The position numbers and the translations under genes were made by a program. This document shows positions 1-8,450 of a stretch of DNA of 64,000 nt, piece after piece. The notes under the pieces were generated by a model, which was not told where the DNA came from, searched no databases, and saw only the letters and a program-made list of their open reading frames with translations. The DNA comes from Actinoplanes sp. DH11 (GTDB taxonomy: Bacteria; Actinomycetota; Actinomycetes; Mycobacteriales; Micromonosporaceae), in NCBI RefSeq assembly GCF_020873875.1, contig NZ_JAHWGU010000001.1, forward strand, positions 558,001 to 622,000, in the 5' to 3' direction. Numbering within the stretch: the stretch's first letter is position 1; every line of letters begins with the position of its first letter.

Positions 1-2
1 AG

Positions 3-449
3 TCGGTCATCATCGCCACCGACCGCGACGAGGCCTCGGTGCTGATCACGCTGACTGTCCGGCAGCTCACCGCCGGCCAGGTCCGGATCATCGCGGCGGT
101 CCGGGAGCAGGAGAACGCGGCCCTGCTGAAGCAGAGCGGCGCGCACCACGTGATCGTGTCGTCGTCGACGGCGGGCCGCCTGCTGGGTCTGACCACGACC
201 GCCCCGCCGCTGATCGACGTGGTGGAGGACCTGCTCACCCCGGGTCAGGGCATGGCGCTGGCGATGCGCTCGGCCGAGCGCGCCGAGGTCGGCAAGAACC
301 CGCGGGAGCTGGTCACGCTGGTGGTCGCGCTGATCCGCCGCGGCAAGGTGCTTCCGCTGGGTGGCGGGAACGTGGTCACCATCGAGACCGGTGACCTGCT
401 GGTCTACATCCGGGACGACGAGGGCGTGCCCAGCGGCGTCTCGGTCTGA
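3..449 (+). CDS. TrkA-N (RCK) domain protein, C-terminal part, cut by window edge
   Basis: The reading frame is open from the left edge, so the gene starts outside the window. The visible 148 residues begin with VIIATDRDEASVLITL, typical of the second half of a Rossmann-type TrkA-N/RCK domain, where NAD(H) binds. A C-terminal part follows with the alternating beta-strand pattern of RCK proteins (GDLLVYIRDDE near the end). RCK domains gate potassium channels or Trk/Ktr uptake systems, so a cytosolic or membrane-attached potassium-channel regulator is the best reading. No pore segment is visible because the N-terminus is missing; it could be a full channel with a fused RCK domain. It converges on korB with only 20 bp between the stops. 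Confidence 0.75.
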   Translation, partial: SVIIATDRDEASVLITLTVRQLTAGQVRIIAAVREQENAALLKQSGAHHVIVSSSTAGRLLGLTTTAPPLIDVVEDLLTPGQGMALAMRSAERAEVGKNPRELVTLVVALIRRGKVLPLGGGNVVTIETGDLLVYIRDDEGVPSGVSV

Positions 450-469
450 CGCCGCCGGGCCACTCGGCC

Positions 470-1498
470 TTACAGGATGGTCCAGGTGTCGCCGGCGCTG
501 AGGAGTTCGCCCAGCATCTCCTCGGGGGTGCCGGTGGACTGGGCCCGGGCGTCCAGCACCTGCTTGCGGACGATCTCGTCGTAGGACGGGCGCTGCACGT
601 CGCGGAACACCCCGATCGGGGTGGTGGTGAGTTCGGAGCCGGAGAGGCGGGAGAGGGCGAACGCGTACGCCGGGTCGTCGACCGTCGCGTCGTGGACGAT
701 CGCGCTGCCGCCCTCCTGCACCTTCAGCCCGAAGCTGCCCTCGGGATGCACGACGGAGAAGCGGTCGTCGGCGCCGAAGGTGATGGGCCGGCCCTGCTCG
801 AGCCGGATCAGGTGCTCGTCGCGGGCGGACGGGTCCTTGATCAGGTCGAACGCGCCGTCGTTGAAGATGTTGCAGTTCTGGTAGATCTCGACGAACGCCG
901 AGCCCTCGTGGCCGGCCGCGGCGCGCAGCACCGACTGGAGGTGCTTGCGGTCCGAGTCGATGGTCCGCGCCACGAACGTGGCCTCGGCGCCGAGTGCGAG
1001 CGAGAGCGGGTTGAACGGCGAGTCCGCCGAACCGGCCGGCGTCGACTTGGTGATCTTGCCGATCTCCGAGGTCGGCGAGTACTGGCCCTTGGTGAGCCCG
1101 TAGATCCGGTTGTTGAAGAGCAGAATCTTCAGGTTCACGTTGCGGCGCAGCGCGTGGATCAGGTGGTTGCCGCCGATCGAGAGCGCGTCGCCGTCACCGG
1201 TGACCACCCAGACGCTCAGGTCGGGACGAGAAGTGGAGAGACCTGTCGCGATCGCCGGGGCACGGCCGTGGATCGAGTGCATGCCGTAGGTGTTCATGTA
1301 GTACGGGAAGCGGGACGAGCAGCCGATCCCGGAGACGAAGACGATGTTCTCCCGCGGGATCCCGAGCTCCGGCATGAACTGCTGCACGGCGGCCAGGATC
1401 GCGTAGTCGCCGCAGCCCGGGCACCAGCGCACCTCCTGGTCGGACTTGAAGTCCTTGGCGGTCAGCTTCACCGGGGTGAGCGGGATGGTGTCAGCCAT
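470..1498 (-). CDS. korB: 2-oxoglutarate:ferredoxin oxidoreductase, beta subunit
   Basis: A protein of 342 aa starting MADTIPLTPVK; the longer open frame upstream lies inside korA and is not used. It carries the WCPGCGDY cysteine motif near the N-terminus and the thiamine-diphosphate/Mg signature GDGDALSIGGNHLIHALRRN. The enzyme oxidatively decarboxylates 2-oxoglutarate to succinyl-CoA and reduces ferredoxin in the cytosol, an alternative to 2-oxoglutarate dehydrogenase in the TCA cycle. Its ATG overlaps the end of korA by 8 bp, so the two subunits are translationally coupled. Substrate is inferred from resemblance to actinobacterial KorB; another 2-oxoacid is possible. Confidence 0.92.
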   Translation of the reverse strand: MADTIPLTPVKLTAKDFKSDQEVRWCPGCGDYAILAAVQQFMPELGIPRENIVFVSGIGCSSRFPYYMNTYGMHSIHGRAPAIATGLSTSRPDLSVWVVTGDGDALSIGGNHLIHALRRNVNLKILLFNNRIYGLTKGQYSPTSEIGKITKSTPAGSADSPFNPLSLALGAEATFVARTIDSDRKHLQSVLRAAAGHEGSAFVEIYQNCNIFNDGAFDLIKDPSARDEHLIRLEQGRPITFGADDRFSVVHPEGSFGLKVQEGGSAIVHDATVDDPAYAFALSRLSGSELTTTPIGVFRDVQRPSYDEIVRKQVLDARAQSTGTPEEMLGELLSAGDTWTIL

Positions 1499-3344
1499 TC
1501 TTGACCACGTCCTCCAGCATGCTCTCCAGCGTGGCGGCGGTGAACGGAAGGCCACTGACCTGGTTGAACGGCATCGCGTCGATGAGGTACTTCGCGCGGA
1601 TCACCGAGGCCAGCTGACCGAGGTTCATCTCCGGGACCACGACCTTGTCGTAACCGGCGAGCACCTCGCCGAGGTTGGCCGGCAGCGGCGACAGGTGCCG
1701 CAGGTGGGCCTGGGCGATCGGCAGGCCGCGCTGGCGCAGGGCGCGGCAGGCGGCGCCGATCGGGCCGTAGGTGGAGCCCCAGCCGAGGACCAGGACGCGG
1801 GCGTTCTCCTGCGGGTCCTCGACGTCGACGTCCGGCACCGGAATCGCGTCGATGCGCGCCTGCCGGATGCGCACCATGTGCTCGTGGTTGGCCGGATCGT
1901 ACGAGATGTCGCCGGTCTTGTCGGCCTTCTCCAGGCCGCCGATCCGGTGCTCCAGCCCCGGTGTCCCGGGAATCGCCCACGGGCGGGCAAGCGTTTCCGG
2001 ATCCCGCAGGTAGGGCAGGAACTTGCCGTCCGGCGCGTTCGGCGCGGTGGTGAACGCGACCGAGATGTCCGGCAGCTCGTCGACCGACGGCAGCATCCAC
2101 GGCTCGGAACCGTTCGCCACGTAGTTGTCGGAGAGCAGGATGACCGGCGTGCGGTAGGTGAGCGCGATCCGCGACGCCTCGAGGGCGGCGTGGAAGCAGT
2201 CCGACGGCGACCTCGGCGCGATCACCGCGAGCGGCGCCTCGCCGTGCCGGCCGAACAGGGCCATGTTGAGGTCGGCCTGCTCGGTCTTGGTCGGCATGCC
2301 GGTGGAAGGCCCGGCCCGCTGCACGTCGACGATCACCAGCGGCAGCTCCAGGGCGATGGCGAGCGAGATGGTCTCGCTCTTGAGCGCCACACCCGGCCCG
2401 GACGTGGTGGTCACCCCGAGGGCGCCACCGTACGACGCGCCGAGCGCAGCCCCGATCGCGGCGATCTCGTCCTCGGCCTGCACCGTGGTGATGCCGAACC
2501 GCTTGTGCTTGGAGATCTCGTGCAGGATGTCCGACGCCGGGGTGATCGGGTAGGCGCCGAGGAAGAGCGGCAGCCGGGACCGGACCGCCGACGCCACCAG
2601 CCCGAGGGCGAGCGCCTGGTTGCCGGTGATGTTCCGGTAGGTGCCGGGTCGCATCCGGGCCGGTTTCACCTCGTACCGCACGGTGAAGGCCTCGGTGGTC
2701 TCGCCGTAGTTCCACCCGGCCTGGAACGCGGTCTTGTTCGCCTCGACGAGGTCGGGGCGCTTGGCGAACTTGCGCTCCAGGAACCGCAGCGTGGACTCGA
2801 AGGGCCGCGAGTACATCCAGCTGAGCAGGCCCAGGGCGAACATGTTCTTGGCGCGCTCGGCGTCCTTCTTGGCGACGCCGGTCTCGGCGAGCGCCCCGAT
2901 GGTCATCGAGGTCAGTGCGACCGGGTGCACCGCGTACCCGTCGAGGGAACCGTCCTCCAGCGGGCTCACCGCGTAGCCCACCTTGGACAGGTTCCGCTTG
3001 GTGAACTCGTCGGTGTTCACGATGATGTCGGCGCCGGCGGGCAGCTCGGCGAGGTTGGCCTTGAGGGCGGCCGGGTTCATCGCGACGAGCACGTTCGGTG
3101 CGTCGCCCGGTGTCAGGATGTCGTAGTCGGCGAAGTGCACCTGAAAACTGGAGACGCCGGGCAGGGTGCCGGCCGGCGCACGGATCTCGGCGGGGAAGTT
3201 TGGCAGGGTCGAGATGTCGTTACCGAGCTGCGCGGTTTCCGACGTGAATCGGTCCCCGGTGAGCTGCATGCCATCACCGGAGTCGCCGGCGAATCGGATG
3301 ACTACCCGGTCCAGCTGCTCGACTCGCTTGGCGGGAGCGGCCAC
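1491..3344 (-). CDS. korA: 2-oxoglutarate:ferredoxin oxidoreductase, alpha subunit (gamma-alpha fusion)
   Basis: 617 aa from a GTG at 3344 that has a strong GGAGG six bases upstream; the extra 53 codons further upstream look non-coding. The N-terminal third is the gamma domain (VVIRFAGDSGDGMQLTGDRF). The rest is the pyrimidine-binding and transketolase C-terminal-like alpha part (GAYPITPASDILHE, TTSGPGVALKSETI). This fused gamma-alpha form pairs with KorB and is the usual actinobacterial KorA. It is the first gene of the korAB operon. The 203-bp region upstream is shared with the divergent nuoA, so both promoters probably lie there. Confidence 0.92.
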   Translation of the reverse strand: MAAPAKRVEQLDRVVIRFAGDSGDGMQLTGDRFTSETAQLGNDISTLPNFPAEIRAPAGTLPGVSSFQVHFADYDILTPGDAPNVLVAMNPAALKANLAELPAGADIIVNTDEFTKRNLSKVGYAVSPLEDGSLDGYAVHPVALTSMTIGALAETGVAKKDAERAKNMFALGLLSWMYSRPFESTLRFLERKFAKRPDLVEANKTAFQAGWNYGETTEAFTVRYEVKPARMRPGTYRNITGNQALALGLVASAVRSRLPLFLGAYPITPASDILHEISKHKRFGITTVQAEDEIAAIGAALGASYGGALGVTTTSGPGVALKSETISLAIALELPLVIVDVQRAGPSTGMPTKTEQADLNMALFGRHGEAPLAVIAPRSPSDCFHAALEASRIALTYRTPVILLSDNYVANGSEPWMLPSVDELPDISVAFTTAPNAPDGKFLPYLRDPETLARPWAIPGTPGLEHRIGGLEKADKTGDISYDPANHEHMVRIRQARIDAIPVPDVDVEDPQENARVLVLGWGSTYGPIGAACRALRQRGLPIAQAHLRHLSPLPANLGEVLAGYDKVVVPEMNLGQLASVIRAKYLIDAMPFNQVSGLPFTAATLESMLEDVVKNG

Positions 3345-3547
3345 GTTGAACCTCCATAGGACGCGGTCCGGCAGCTTAAGTCTGTCGATGGCCAGGCCGC
3401 AGTTCGTCACTTCCAGACTACGTCGCCACTCCTTACGAAGAGGCCCCGGACCGTTGCCCACGGTAGCGGTGTGGTCGAAGATCCAGCCAGCAATGTCCAC
3501 CATGCGGCACGTAATCCGCGGCCGCTGTTCGGTTAGGCTCCCCGATC

Positions 3548-3925
3548 GTGGACGGATATCTCGGTTCGTACGCCACCCTCGGACTCGTGCTCGCCGCCGG
3601 AGTGCTGCTGTTCGTGGCGGCCTTCGGCGCCAACCGGCTGTTGCGCCCGGCGAACCCGGCGGAGCCGCACGGCAAGCGGATCTCGTACGAGAGCGGCATC
3701 GATCCGGTGGGCGGCGACTGGGCTCAGGCGCAGATCAGGTACTACGTCTACGCGTACCTTTATGTGCTGTTTGCCGTGGAAGCCGTATTTCTCTTCCCGT
3801 GGGCCGTGATCTTCGACCGCCCGGAGTTCGGCGGCGCCGCGATCGCCGAGATGGGCGTGTTCGTCGCCGTCCTCGCGCTGGGCATCCTCTACGCCTGGCG
3901 CAAGCGCATCCTGACCTGGACCTGA
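3548..3925 (+). CDS. nuoA: NADH-quinone oxidoreductase subunit A (orphan copy)
   Basis: 125 aa from GTG at 3548. Three hydrophobic segments are visible (about residues 8-28, 65-88 and 97-117) with the family loop KRISYESGIDPVGGDWAQAQIRYYVYAYLYVLFAVEAVFLFPWA, quoted here only to show the conserved ESG and RYY-F-E positions. This is the small membrane subunit next to the quinone channel of complex I. None of the other nuo genes is nearby, so it is a stand-alone copy divergent from korAB. Because KorAB makes reduced ferredoxin, an adjacent complex I subunit could hint at a functional link, but that is inference. Confidence 0.88.
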   Translation: MDGYLGSYATLGLVLAAGVLLFVAAFGANRLLRPANPAEPHGKRISYESGIDPVGGDWAQAQIRYYVYAYLYVLFAVEAVFLFPWAVIFDRPEFGGAAIAEMGVFVAVLALGILYAWRKRILTWT

Positions 3926-4004
3926 GCGACGGCCGTCCGGACCGGACGACGCCGACCGGGTGGCGGGCTCGCCACCGGAAAGCCGACATGCCAACATCGT
4001 GCGC

Positions 4005-4586
4005 ATGGGTCAGCTTCTGCTCTTCATCGTCGTGGCTCTGGTCGTCGCGACGATTGTCTTCGGCGTGACCGTGTTGCTGAGCGGGGGCGACTCCGGGCTG
4101 ACCCCGGTCGAGCCCGACGGACGTGCGGTGCCGCTGCCGAGTGACCGGCCGCTCGGCGAGTCCGACATCGCCGGCACCCGGTTCGACACCGTCTGGCGCG
4201 GCTACCGGATGAACCAGGTGGACCAGGCGTTGCAGCGCGCCGCGTACGACATCGGCTACAAGGGTGAGCTGATCGGCGTGCTCGAGGCCGAGGTGGCCGC
4301 GCTGCGCGACGGCCGGCTCGAGGACGCCGACGCCCTGCGCCGGGCCCGGGAGGCCGCCGCGGCGCCGCCGCCCCCGCCCACCGGTGGCACGGAGACGCTC
4401 GTCGGTGCCACGGAGACGGGTGGCGCCGAGGCGGGTGGCACGCAGCCCGGCGCCGCGACGGGCACCGGTGCGGAGCAGGCGCCGCACACCGACCTGCTGG
4501 TGATCGGAAAGGAGGACCCGGTCGCCGAGGTGGCCGCGGTGCCGCCCCGGGCCACCACGCCGGACAAGGAGAAGGGCGGCCGATGA
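4005..4586 (+). CDS. DivIVA-domain membrane-anchored protein
   Basis: 193 aa from the ATG at 4005. The first 25 residues form one hydrophobic segment (MGQLLLFIVVALVVATIVFG), then comes a DivIVA-type motif with FDTVWRGYRMNQVDQAL followed by a short helix. The C-terminal 90 residues are a low-complexity Pro/Thr/Gly/Ala tail. Proteins of this type occur widely in actinobacteria and are thought to sit at the membrane in connection with polar growth or division; the exact role here is unknown. It overlaps the next gene by 4 bp (ATGA), forming an operon with the SRPBCC and tag genes. Confidence 0.7.
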   Translation: MGQLLLFIVVALVVATIVFGVTVLLSGGDSGLTPVEPDGRAVPLPSDRPLGESDIAGTRFDTVWRGYRMNQVDQALQRAAYDIGYKGELIGVLEAEVAALRDGRLEDADALRRAREAAAAPPPPPTGGTETLVGATETGGAEAGGTQPGAATGTGAEQAPHTDLLVIGKEDPVAEVAAVPPRATTPDKEKGGR

Positions 4587-5086
4587 GCGGCCCGCACGAC
4601 GGCCCAGCCCCGGGGCTGGGCGATGCGGCCCGGCCCGGTTCCGGCGAGTTCACCGCCACGGTGATCGTCAACGCGCCCGCGTCCACGGTCTTCGCCGCGT
4701 TCATGGACTGGGAGAAGCAGTCCGAGTGGATCCCGTTCACCCGGGTCCGGGTGGTCGAGGGCGACGGAGGCGAGGGCAGCCTGGTCGAGGCGGTCACCAC
4801 GCTCGGGCCCGCGGTGCTCCGCGACGAGCTGCGCGTGGTCAAGGTGAACGCGCCGTTCGAGGTGCGGGTGGTGCACTGCGGGAAGGTGCTGCGCGGCCCC
4901 GGCTCGATGCGGTGCACCGCGATGAGCGGCGACCGTACCCAGGTGGTCCTGCACGAGTGGTACCACCTGCCCGCCGGCCCGGTCGGCAAGATCGCCCGGC
5001 CGGTGCTCTGGCCCGGCTCGAAACTCGGCTTCACCGGTGCGCTGCGCAAGTTCGGCCGGCTCGTGGAGCAGGGCCAGATCCCGTGA
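4583..5086 (+). CDS. SRPBCC (START-like) family protein
   Basis: 167 aa. After about 20 loosely ordered residues it shows the helix-grip pattern of polyketide cyclase/dehydrase-like SRPBCC proteins: FTATVIVNAPASTVFAAFMD, then WIPFTRVRVVEG, and a long C-terminal helix (GFTGALRKFGRLVEQ). Such domains bind hydrophobic ligands in a cavity; no ligand can be deduced. It overlaps the DivIVA-like gene in front (ATGA) and the tag gene behind (GTGA), which indicates one co-translated transcript. Confidence 0.72.
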   Translation: MSGPHDGPAPGLGDAARPGSGEFTATVIVNAPASTVFAAFMDWEKQSEWIPFTRVRVVEGDGGEGSLVEAVTTLGPAVLRDELRVVKVNAPFEVRVVHCGKVLRGPGSMRCTAMSGDRTQVVLHEWYHLPAGPVGKIARPVLWPGSKLGFTGALRKFGRLVEQGQIP

Positions 5087-5658
5087 CCGACCTGGTCACC
5101 GGCGCCGACGGGCGGGCCCGCTGCTTCTGGGGCGGCGGCTCGCCGGACTACGCGCTCTACCACGACACCGAGTGGGGCCGGCCGGTCCGCGGTGACGACG
5201 CGCTCTTCGAACGGCTCATCCTGGAGGCCTTCCAGTCCGGGCTGGCCTGGATCACCATCCTGCGCAAGCGGGAGGCGTTCCGCGCGGCCTTCGACGGCTT
5301 CTCGATCGCGAAGGTGGCGACCTGGACCGAGGCCGATGCCACCCGGCTGATGGCCGACGCCGGCATCGTCCGCAACCGGATGAAGATCGACGCCGCGCTG
5401 CACAACGCCAGGGTCGCGGCCGAGCTGCCGGAGGGCCTCGCCGCCCTGCTCTGGTCGTTCGCCCCGGCCGCGCGGCCACGCCCGGCGACGAGGGCCGACG
5501 TCCCGGCGGTCACGCCCGGGTCGACGGCGCTCGCCAAGGCCCTGAAGAAGCGGGGATTCAAGTTCGTCGGACCCACCACGGCGTACGCGTTGATGCAGGC
5601 CACCGGCATGGTGGACGACCACTTGGCCGGCTGCTGGGTCCCACCGCTCACCGCGTGA
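5083..5658 (+). CDS. tag: DNA-3-methyladenine glycosylase I
   Basis: 191 aa from GTG at 5083, overlapping the previous stop by 4 bp. The N-terminal RCFWGGGSPDYALYHDTEWG and C-terminal DDHLAGCW are the Tag signature. Cys14, His27, His180 and Cys184 match the spacing of the structural zinc ligands in E. coli Tag. The helix around LEAFQSGLAWITILRKREAF carries the base-recognition Glu. The enzyme removes 3-methyladenine from alkylated DNA in base excision repair. Length is normal for the family. Confidence 0.93.
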   Translation: MTDLVTGADGRARCFWGGGSPDYALYHDTEWGRPVRGDDALFERLILEAFQSGLAWITILRKREAFRAAFDGFSIAKVATWTEADATRLMADAGIVRNRMKIDAALHNARVAAELPEGLAALLWSFAPAARPRPATRADVPAVTPGSTALAKALKKRGFKFVGPTTAYALMQATGMVDDHLAGCWVPPLTA

Positions 5659-5682
5659 CCGAGCCCGTGATGAGATGGACCC

Positions 5683-6213
5683 ATGGCGCAGTGGTCAGTG
5701 ATCATCCCGGACGAGCAGTGGGCAGTCGAGCGGTTGTTCGAGCGCGACGTCGTGACGGTGCCGAGCGGCCCGAGCGAGGCCGCCACCGGTGACGAGGTGC
5801 TGCTGGTCGCCGGGGAGAACGTCGTGGCGCTGGCCCGGGTGGAGAAGTCCGGCGGCGGCGACCTGGTGCTCGGTTACCTGCGGCGCTCGTTCGACGAGCC
5901 GGTCCCGGCCGGGGAGCTGGCCGCCGACAGTCCGGTGACAGCGGTCGGCGACGAACTCTTCCGGCGGCTGGCCGACCGGCTCAGCCCGCCGGCCGACAAG
6001 AAGTCGTGGCTGGTCAGCGTGGCGATGCCGATCGAGGCGACCACGCCGGCCGAGGCGGTGCGGCAGTTCTGGTCGCACGTGTCCGAGCTGGGCCCGCAGG
6101 AGCTGCCCACCTATGTGTGGCCCTCCGGCGACGAGCTCGCGATGCAGGCGTTCGTGCTGGGTGCCGAGGCGAACCAGGACCCCGAGGAAGAGGACGAGGA
6201 AGAGGACGACTGA
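5683..6213 (+). CDS. Conserved hypothetical protein with acidic tail
   Basis: 176 aa, starting MAQWSVIIPDEQWAVERLFER. The first half resembles a small beta-rich domain (DEVLLVAGENVVALARVEKS, a pattern seen in EVE/PUA-like folds, but this is weak). The last 14 residues are almost all Asp and Glu. I do not recognise a function. It follows tag by 24 bp and probably shares its transcript. A GC-rich hairpin at 6221-6245 directly after the stop may end transcription. Confidence 0.6.
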   Translation: MAQWSVIIPDEQWAVERLFERDVVTVPSGPSEAATGDEVLLVAGENVVALARVEKSGGGDLVLGYLRRSFDEPVPAGELAADSPVTAVGDELFRRLADRLSPPADKKSWLVSVAMPIEATTPAEAVRQFWSHVSELGPQELPTYVWPSGDELAMQAFVLGAEANQDPEEEDEEEDD

Positions 6214-6220
6214 GGCCGGT

Positions 6221-6245
6221 GCCCCGCGACCGGCGGCCGCGGGGC
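6221..6245. terminator. Hairpin between convergent genes, probable bidirectional terminator
   Basis: An 8-bp perfect stem (GCCCCGCG at 6221-6228 with CGCGGGGC at 6238-6245) and a 9-base loop, between the stop of the 5683 gene and the stop of the hydratase gene. There is no T-run on either side, so termination is inferred from position and stem strength. Confidence 0.5.
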
Positions 6246-6254
6246 GACGACGGC

Positions 6255-7043
6255 TCAGCGGCCGTTGTAGACCGGTTTCTGCTTGTTCAGGAAGGCGTTG
6301 ACGGCGGCCCGGTGGTCCTCGGTGCCGCCACAGATCGACTGGGCCTGTGCCTCGGCCGCGAGAGCGTCGGAGAGCGTGCCGGCGTCGCCGATCGAGAGCT
6401 CCCGCTTGATCGCGCCGTAGGCCACCGTCGGACCGGCCGCGAGCCGCGCCGCCATCTCCTGCGCGGCCGGCAGCACCTCCTCGTCGGTCTCCGTCAGCCT
6501 GGTCAGCATGCCGATCCGGTCGGCCTCCTCGGCGCGCACCGGCTGCGCCAGCAGCAGCAGCTCGACCGCCTTGGCGTGCCCGACGATCCGGGGCAGCGAC
6601 CAGGAGATGCCGCTGTCGCCGGCCAGGCCGACGTTCGCGAACGCCATCAGGAACTTCGTCGACGGCCCGCCGATCCGGAAGTCGGCGAGCAGGGCGAGCG
6701 ACGCACCGGCACCGGCAGCCATGCCCCGCACCGCCGCGACGACCGGCTTCGGCATGTTCGCCAGTCGCTGCGCGATCGGGTTGTAGTGCACCTGGACCGT
6801 GTTCAGGTCCGTCGAGCCTGCCTCCAGCAGGGCCGCGTGCTCCTTGAGGTCCTGGCCGCCGCAGAAGGCGTTCCCCGCGCCGGCGAGCACGATGGCCCGG
6901 CACGACCGGTCGCTCTCCAGCTGGGCGAGGGTGTCCCGCAGCGCCTCCTTGAGGTCGACGGTGAAGGAGTTCATCGCCTCGGGGCGGTTCAGGGTCAGGG
7001 TGACGACGGCGTCGGTGCGGTCGACGAGGAGCGGGTCGCTCAT
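6255..7043 (-). CDS. Enoyl-CoA hydratase/isomerase, PaaG-like
   Basis: 262 aa from ATG at 7043 (MSDPLLVDRTD). Crotonase-fold signatures are clear: the oxyanion-hole segments AGAGNAFCGGQDLKEH and VRGMAAGAGASLALLADFRIG, and LAGDSGISWSLPRIVG, which matches the PaaG subgroup with its catalytic Asp. PaaG isomerises the epoxide of ring-1,2-epoxyphenylacetyl-CoA to the oxepin in phenylacetate breakdown. A PaaX-type regulator lies 86 bp upstream on the same strand, which supports a phenylacetate-like aromatic acid role. The rest of the paa genes are not in the window, so an ordinary enoyl-CoA hydratase remains possible. Confidence 0.82.
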   Translation of the reverse strand: MSDPLLVDRTDAVVTLTLNRPEAMNSFTVDLKEALRDTLAQLESDRSCRAIVLAGAGNAFCGGQDLKEHAALLEAGSTDLNTVQVHYNPIAQRLANMPKPVVAAVRGMAAGAGASLALLADFRIGGPSTKFLMAFANVGLAGDSGISWSLPRIVGHAKAVELLLLAQPVRAEEADRIGMLTRLTETDEEVLPAAQEMAARLAAGPTVAYGAIKRELSIGDAGTLSDALAAEAQAQSICGGTEDHRAAVNAFLNKQKPVYNGR

Positions 7044-7129
7044 GCGGTGCCTGCCTTTGTCTTGCCCTCCTGGCCCTCGCCTGCAGCGCTGTGGGTCCGC
7101 TGCGGCCAGGTGCCGCTCGGTGCAGTCGG

Positions 7130-7933
7130 TCAAGACTCTGAGAATCCCACACGGCCACCACGTGCGGCCGATTGCAGGCACCGTTCGACATAGCGGTCGG
7201 CGGCGGGTCGCAGCCGGTGCGCGTGCTTGTCGAAGAAGGCCGCCGCACGCACTCCCGGCCACCCCGGTGGCAGCAGCGAGGAGGGCAGCTGCGGGTCCTG
7301 GAAGAGGAACGACCGCCACGCGTGCACCAGCTGGAACCGGGCGGCGTACGCCTCCTCATCGGAGCTGCGCGAGGTGACCGCCTTGACGATCGGGCGCAGG
7401 GAGTCCTCGAACTCCTCGTAAGACCGTCCGATGCGGCCCAGGTCCCAGGCCCGGCCGACGATGTCGGAACCGGCCGTGTGGCTGGCGCTGAACCGTGCGT
7501 AGGTCACTCCCGCCTCGGTCAGCGTGCCCGCCAGCTCGTCCGAGGCCCGCGGCGCCACCCACACGTCGTCGCTGAGCGGACCGTAGCCGAGGAAGGCCAG
7601 CCGGGTGGCCTCCCGCCGGGCCAGGGGCGCCTCGTGCAACAGGACCATGTCGAAGCGGCCGTCCCAGCCACCGCGACCGGTTCGGTACACCCGGGTGGCG
7701 GCCTCGTCGAGCCGCCGGGCGGCCTTCGGCGTGAGCAGATAGCCCGGACCGGAGGCCAGACGGAGCGGATGAAGCCAACCTTGTCGCACCATTCGCGACA
7801 CTGCCGTACGGACTGCGGGCGCCGCGATCTGCAGTGGGGCGAGTAGGCGCACGAGGGCCGCGACCGGGGCCCGGGAGCCCCTGGCGCGCAGGTAATCGCC
7901 GTACAGGTCGAAGAGTGCGGACCGCGCCTGCAT
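7130..7933 (-). CDS. PaaX-family transcriptional repressor
   Basis: 267 aa from ATG at 7933 (MQARSALFDLYGDYLRARG); the open frame extends 16 codons further upstream but these overlap an inverted repeat. The N-terminal winged-helix domain (APAVRTAVSRMVRQGWL) and the PaaX-like middle and C-terminal domain (GRAWDLGRIGRSYEEF, LVHAWRSFLFQDPQLP) are present. PaaX repressors sense phenylacetyl-CoA or a related acyl-CoA. The adjacent hydratase gene fits this. The inverted repeat at 7944-7982, starting 11 bp before the start codon, is a natural autoregulation site. Confidence 0.85.
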   Translation of the reverse strand: MQARSALFDLYGDYLRARGSRAPVAALVRLLAPLQIAAPAVRTAVSRMVRQGWLHPLRLASGPGYLLTPKAARRLDEAATRVYRTGRGGWDGRFDMVLLHEAPLARREATRLAFLGYGPLSDDVWVAPRASDELAGTLTEAGVTYARFSASHTAGSDIVGRAWDLGRIGRSYEEFEDSLRPIVKAVTSRSSDEEAYAARFQLVHAWRSFLFQDPQLPSSLLPPGWPGVRAAAFFDKHAHRLRPAADRYVERCLQSAARGGRVGFSES

Positions 7934-7943
7934 GACCGCACAT

Positions 7944-7982
7944 TGTGACAGCCCGAAAGACGATATGCTAGACGCTGTCACA
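7944..7982. promoter_or_regulatory. Inverted repeat upstream of the PaaX-type gene
   Basis: Perfect 9-bp inverted arms TGTGACAGC (7944-7952) and GCTGTCACA (7974-7982) separated by 21 bp, so the arm centres are 30 bp or about three helical turns apart. The site begins 11 bp upstream of the repressor start codon. Binding by the PaaX-type protein itself is inferred from position only. Confidence 0.55.
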
Positions 7983-8205
7983 TCCGCCCGGGCTGGGTTT
8001 GGGTTCGCCGGTGTTCATCAGGGAAAATGTTTGATCGGCACGGTGGGCCGCAACGCGTTGACACGTGAAACGGCCTGTACGGCCGCCGGTCGGAAACGAG
8101 CACCGCGTCGCGTGGGGCTGAGCACGTGACGTGGCTGCTGGCATTCCAGGAGCAATGGCTGTGGGGCAACCCACCAACCCTGACGTAGGTCTGAGGGGAG
8201 ACAAG

Positions 8206-8373
8206 ATGGCGGCGATGAAGCCGCGGACGGGCGATGGTCCGCTGGAGGTCACCAAGGAGGGTCGTGGCATCGTCATGCGCGTCCCGCTGGAAGGTGGTGG
8301 CCGTCTCGTCGTTGAGATGACTCCGGACGAGGCCAACGCGCTGGGTGACGCGTTGAAGTCGATCGCCGGCTGA
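8206..8373 (+). CDS. DUF3117 small protein
   Basis: 55 aa from ATG at 8206, preceded by AGGGGAG at a good distance; the longer frame from 8131 has no such site. The sequence MAAMKPRTGDGPLEVTKEGR and the ending MTPDEANALGDALKSIAG are those of the DUF3117 family, an almost invariant actinobacterial small protein of unknown function. It stands alone and is followed by a strong hairpin. Confidence 0.9.
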   Translation: MAAMKPRTGDGPLEVTKEGRGIVMRVPLEGGGRLVVEMTPDEANALGDALKSIAG

Positions 8374-8384
8374 CGTTTCACGCG

Positions 8385-8420
8385 AGCCCGCCGGTACGGT
8401 ACCGCCCGTACCGGCGGGCT
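8385..8420 (+). terminator. Intrinsic-type terminator after the DUF3117 gene
   Basis: A 15-bp perfect stem starting AGCCCGCCGGTACGG at 8385 and closing at 8420, with a 6-base loop and followed by TTCC. It sits 11 bp after the DUF3117 stop and before pepA, so it separates the two transcripts. Confidence 0.75.
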
Positions 8421-8450
8421 TTCCACGTCTTACGGAAAGGTCATCCTCCC

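Noticed and set aside
1446..3359. 637-codon plus-strand open frame over korA
   Set aside because: It is the antisense shadow of korA; composition is Arg/Gly/Val-rich without any domain, and korA on the other strand has full motifs.
8058..8090. TTGACA at 8058 as a promoter for the DUF3117 gene
   Set aside because: No -10-like sequence is found 16-19 bp downstream.
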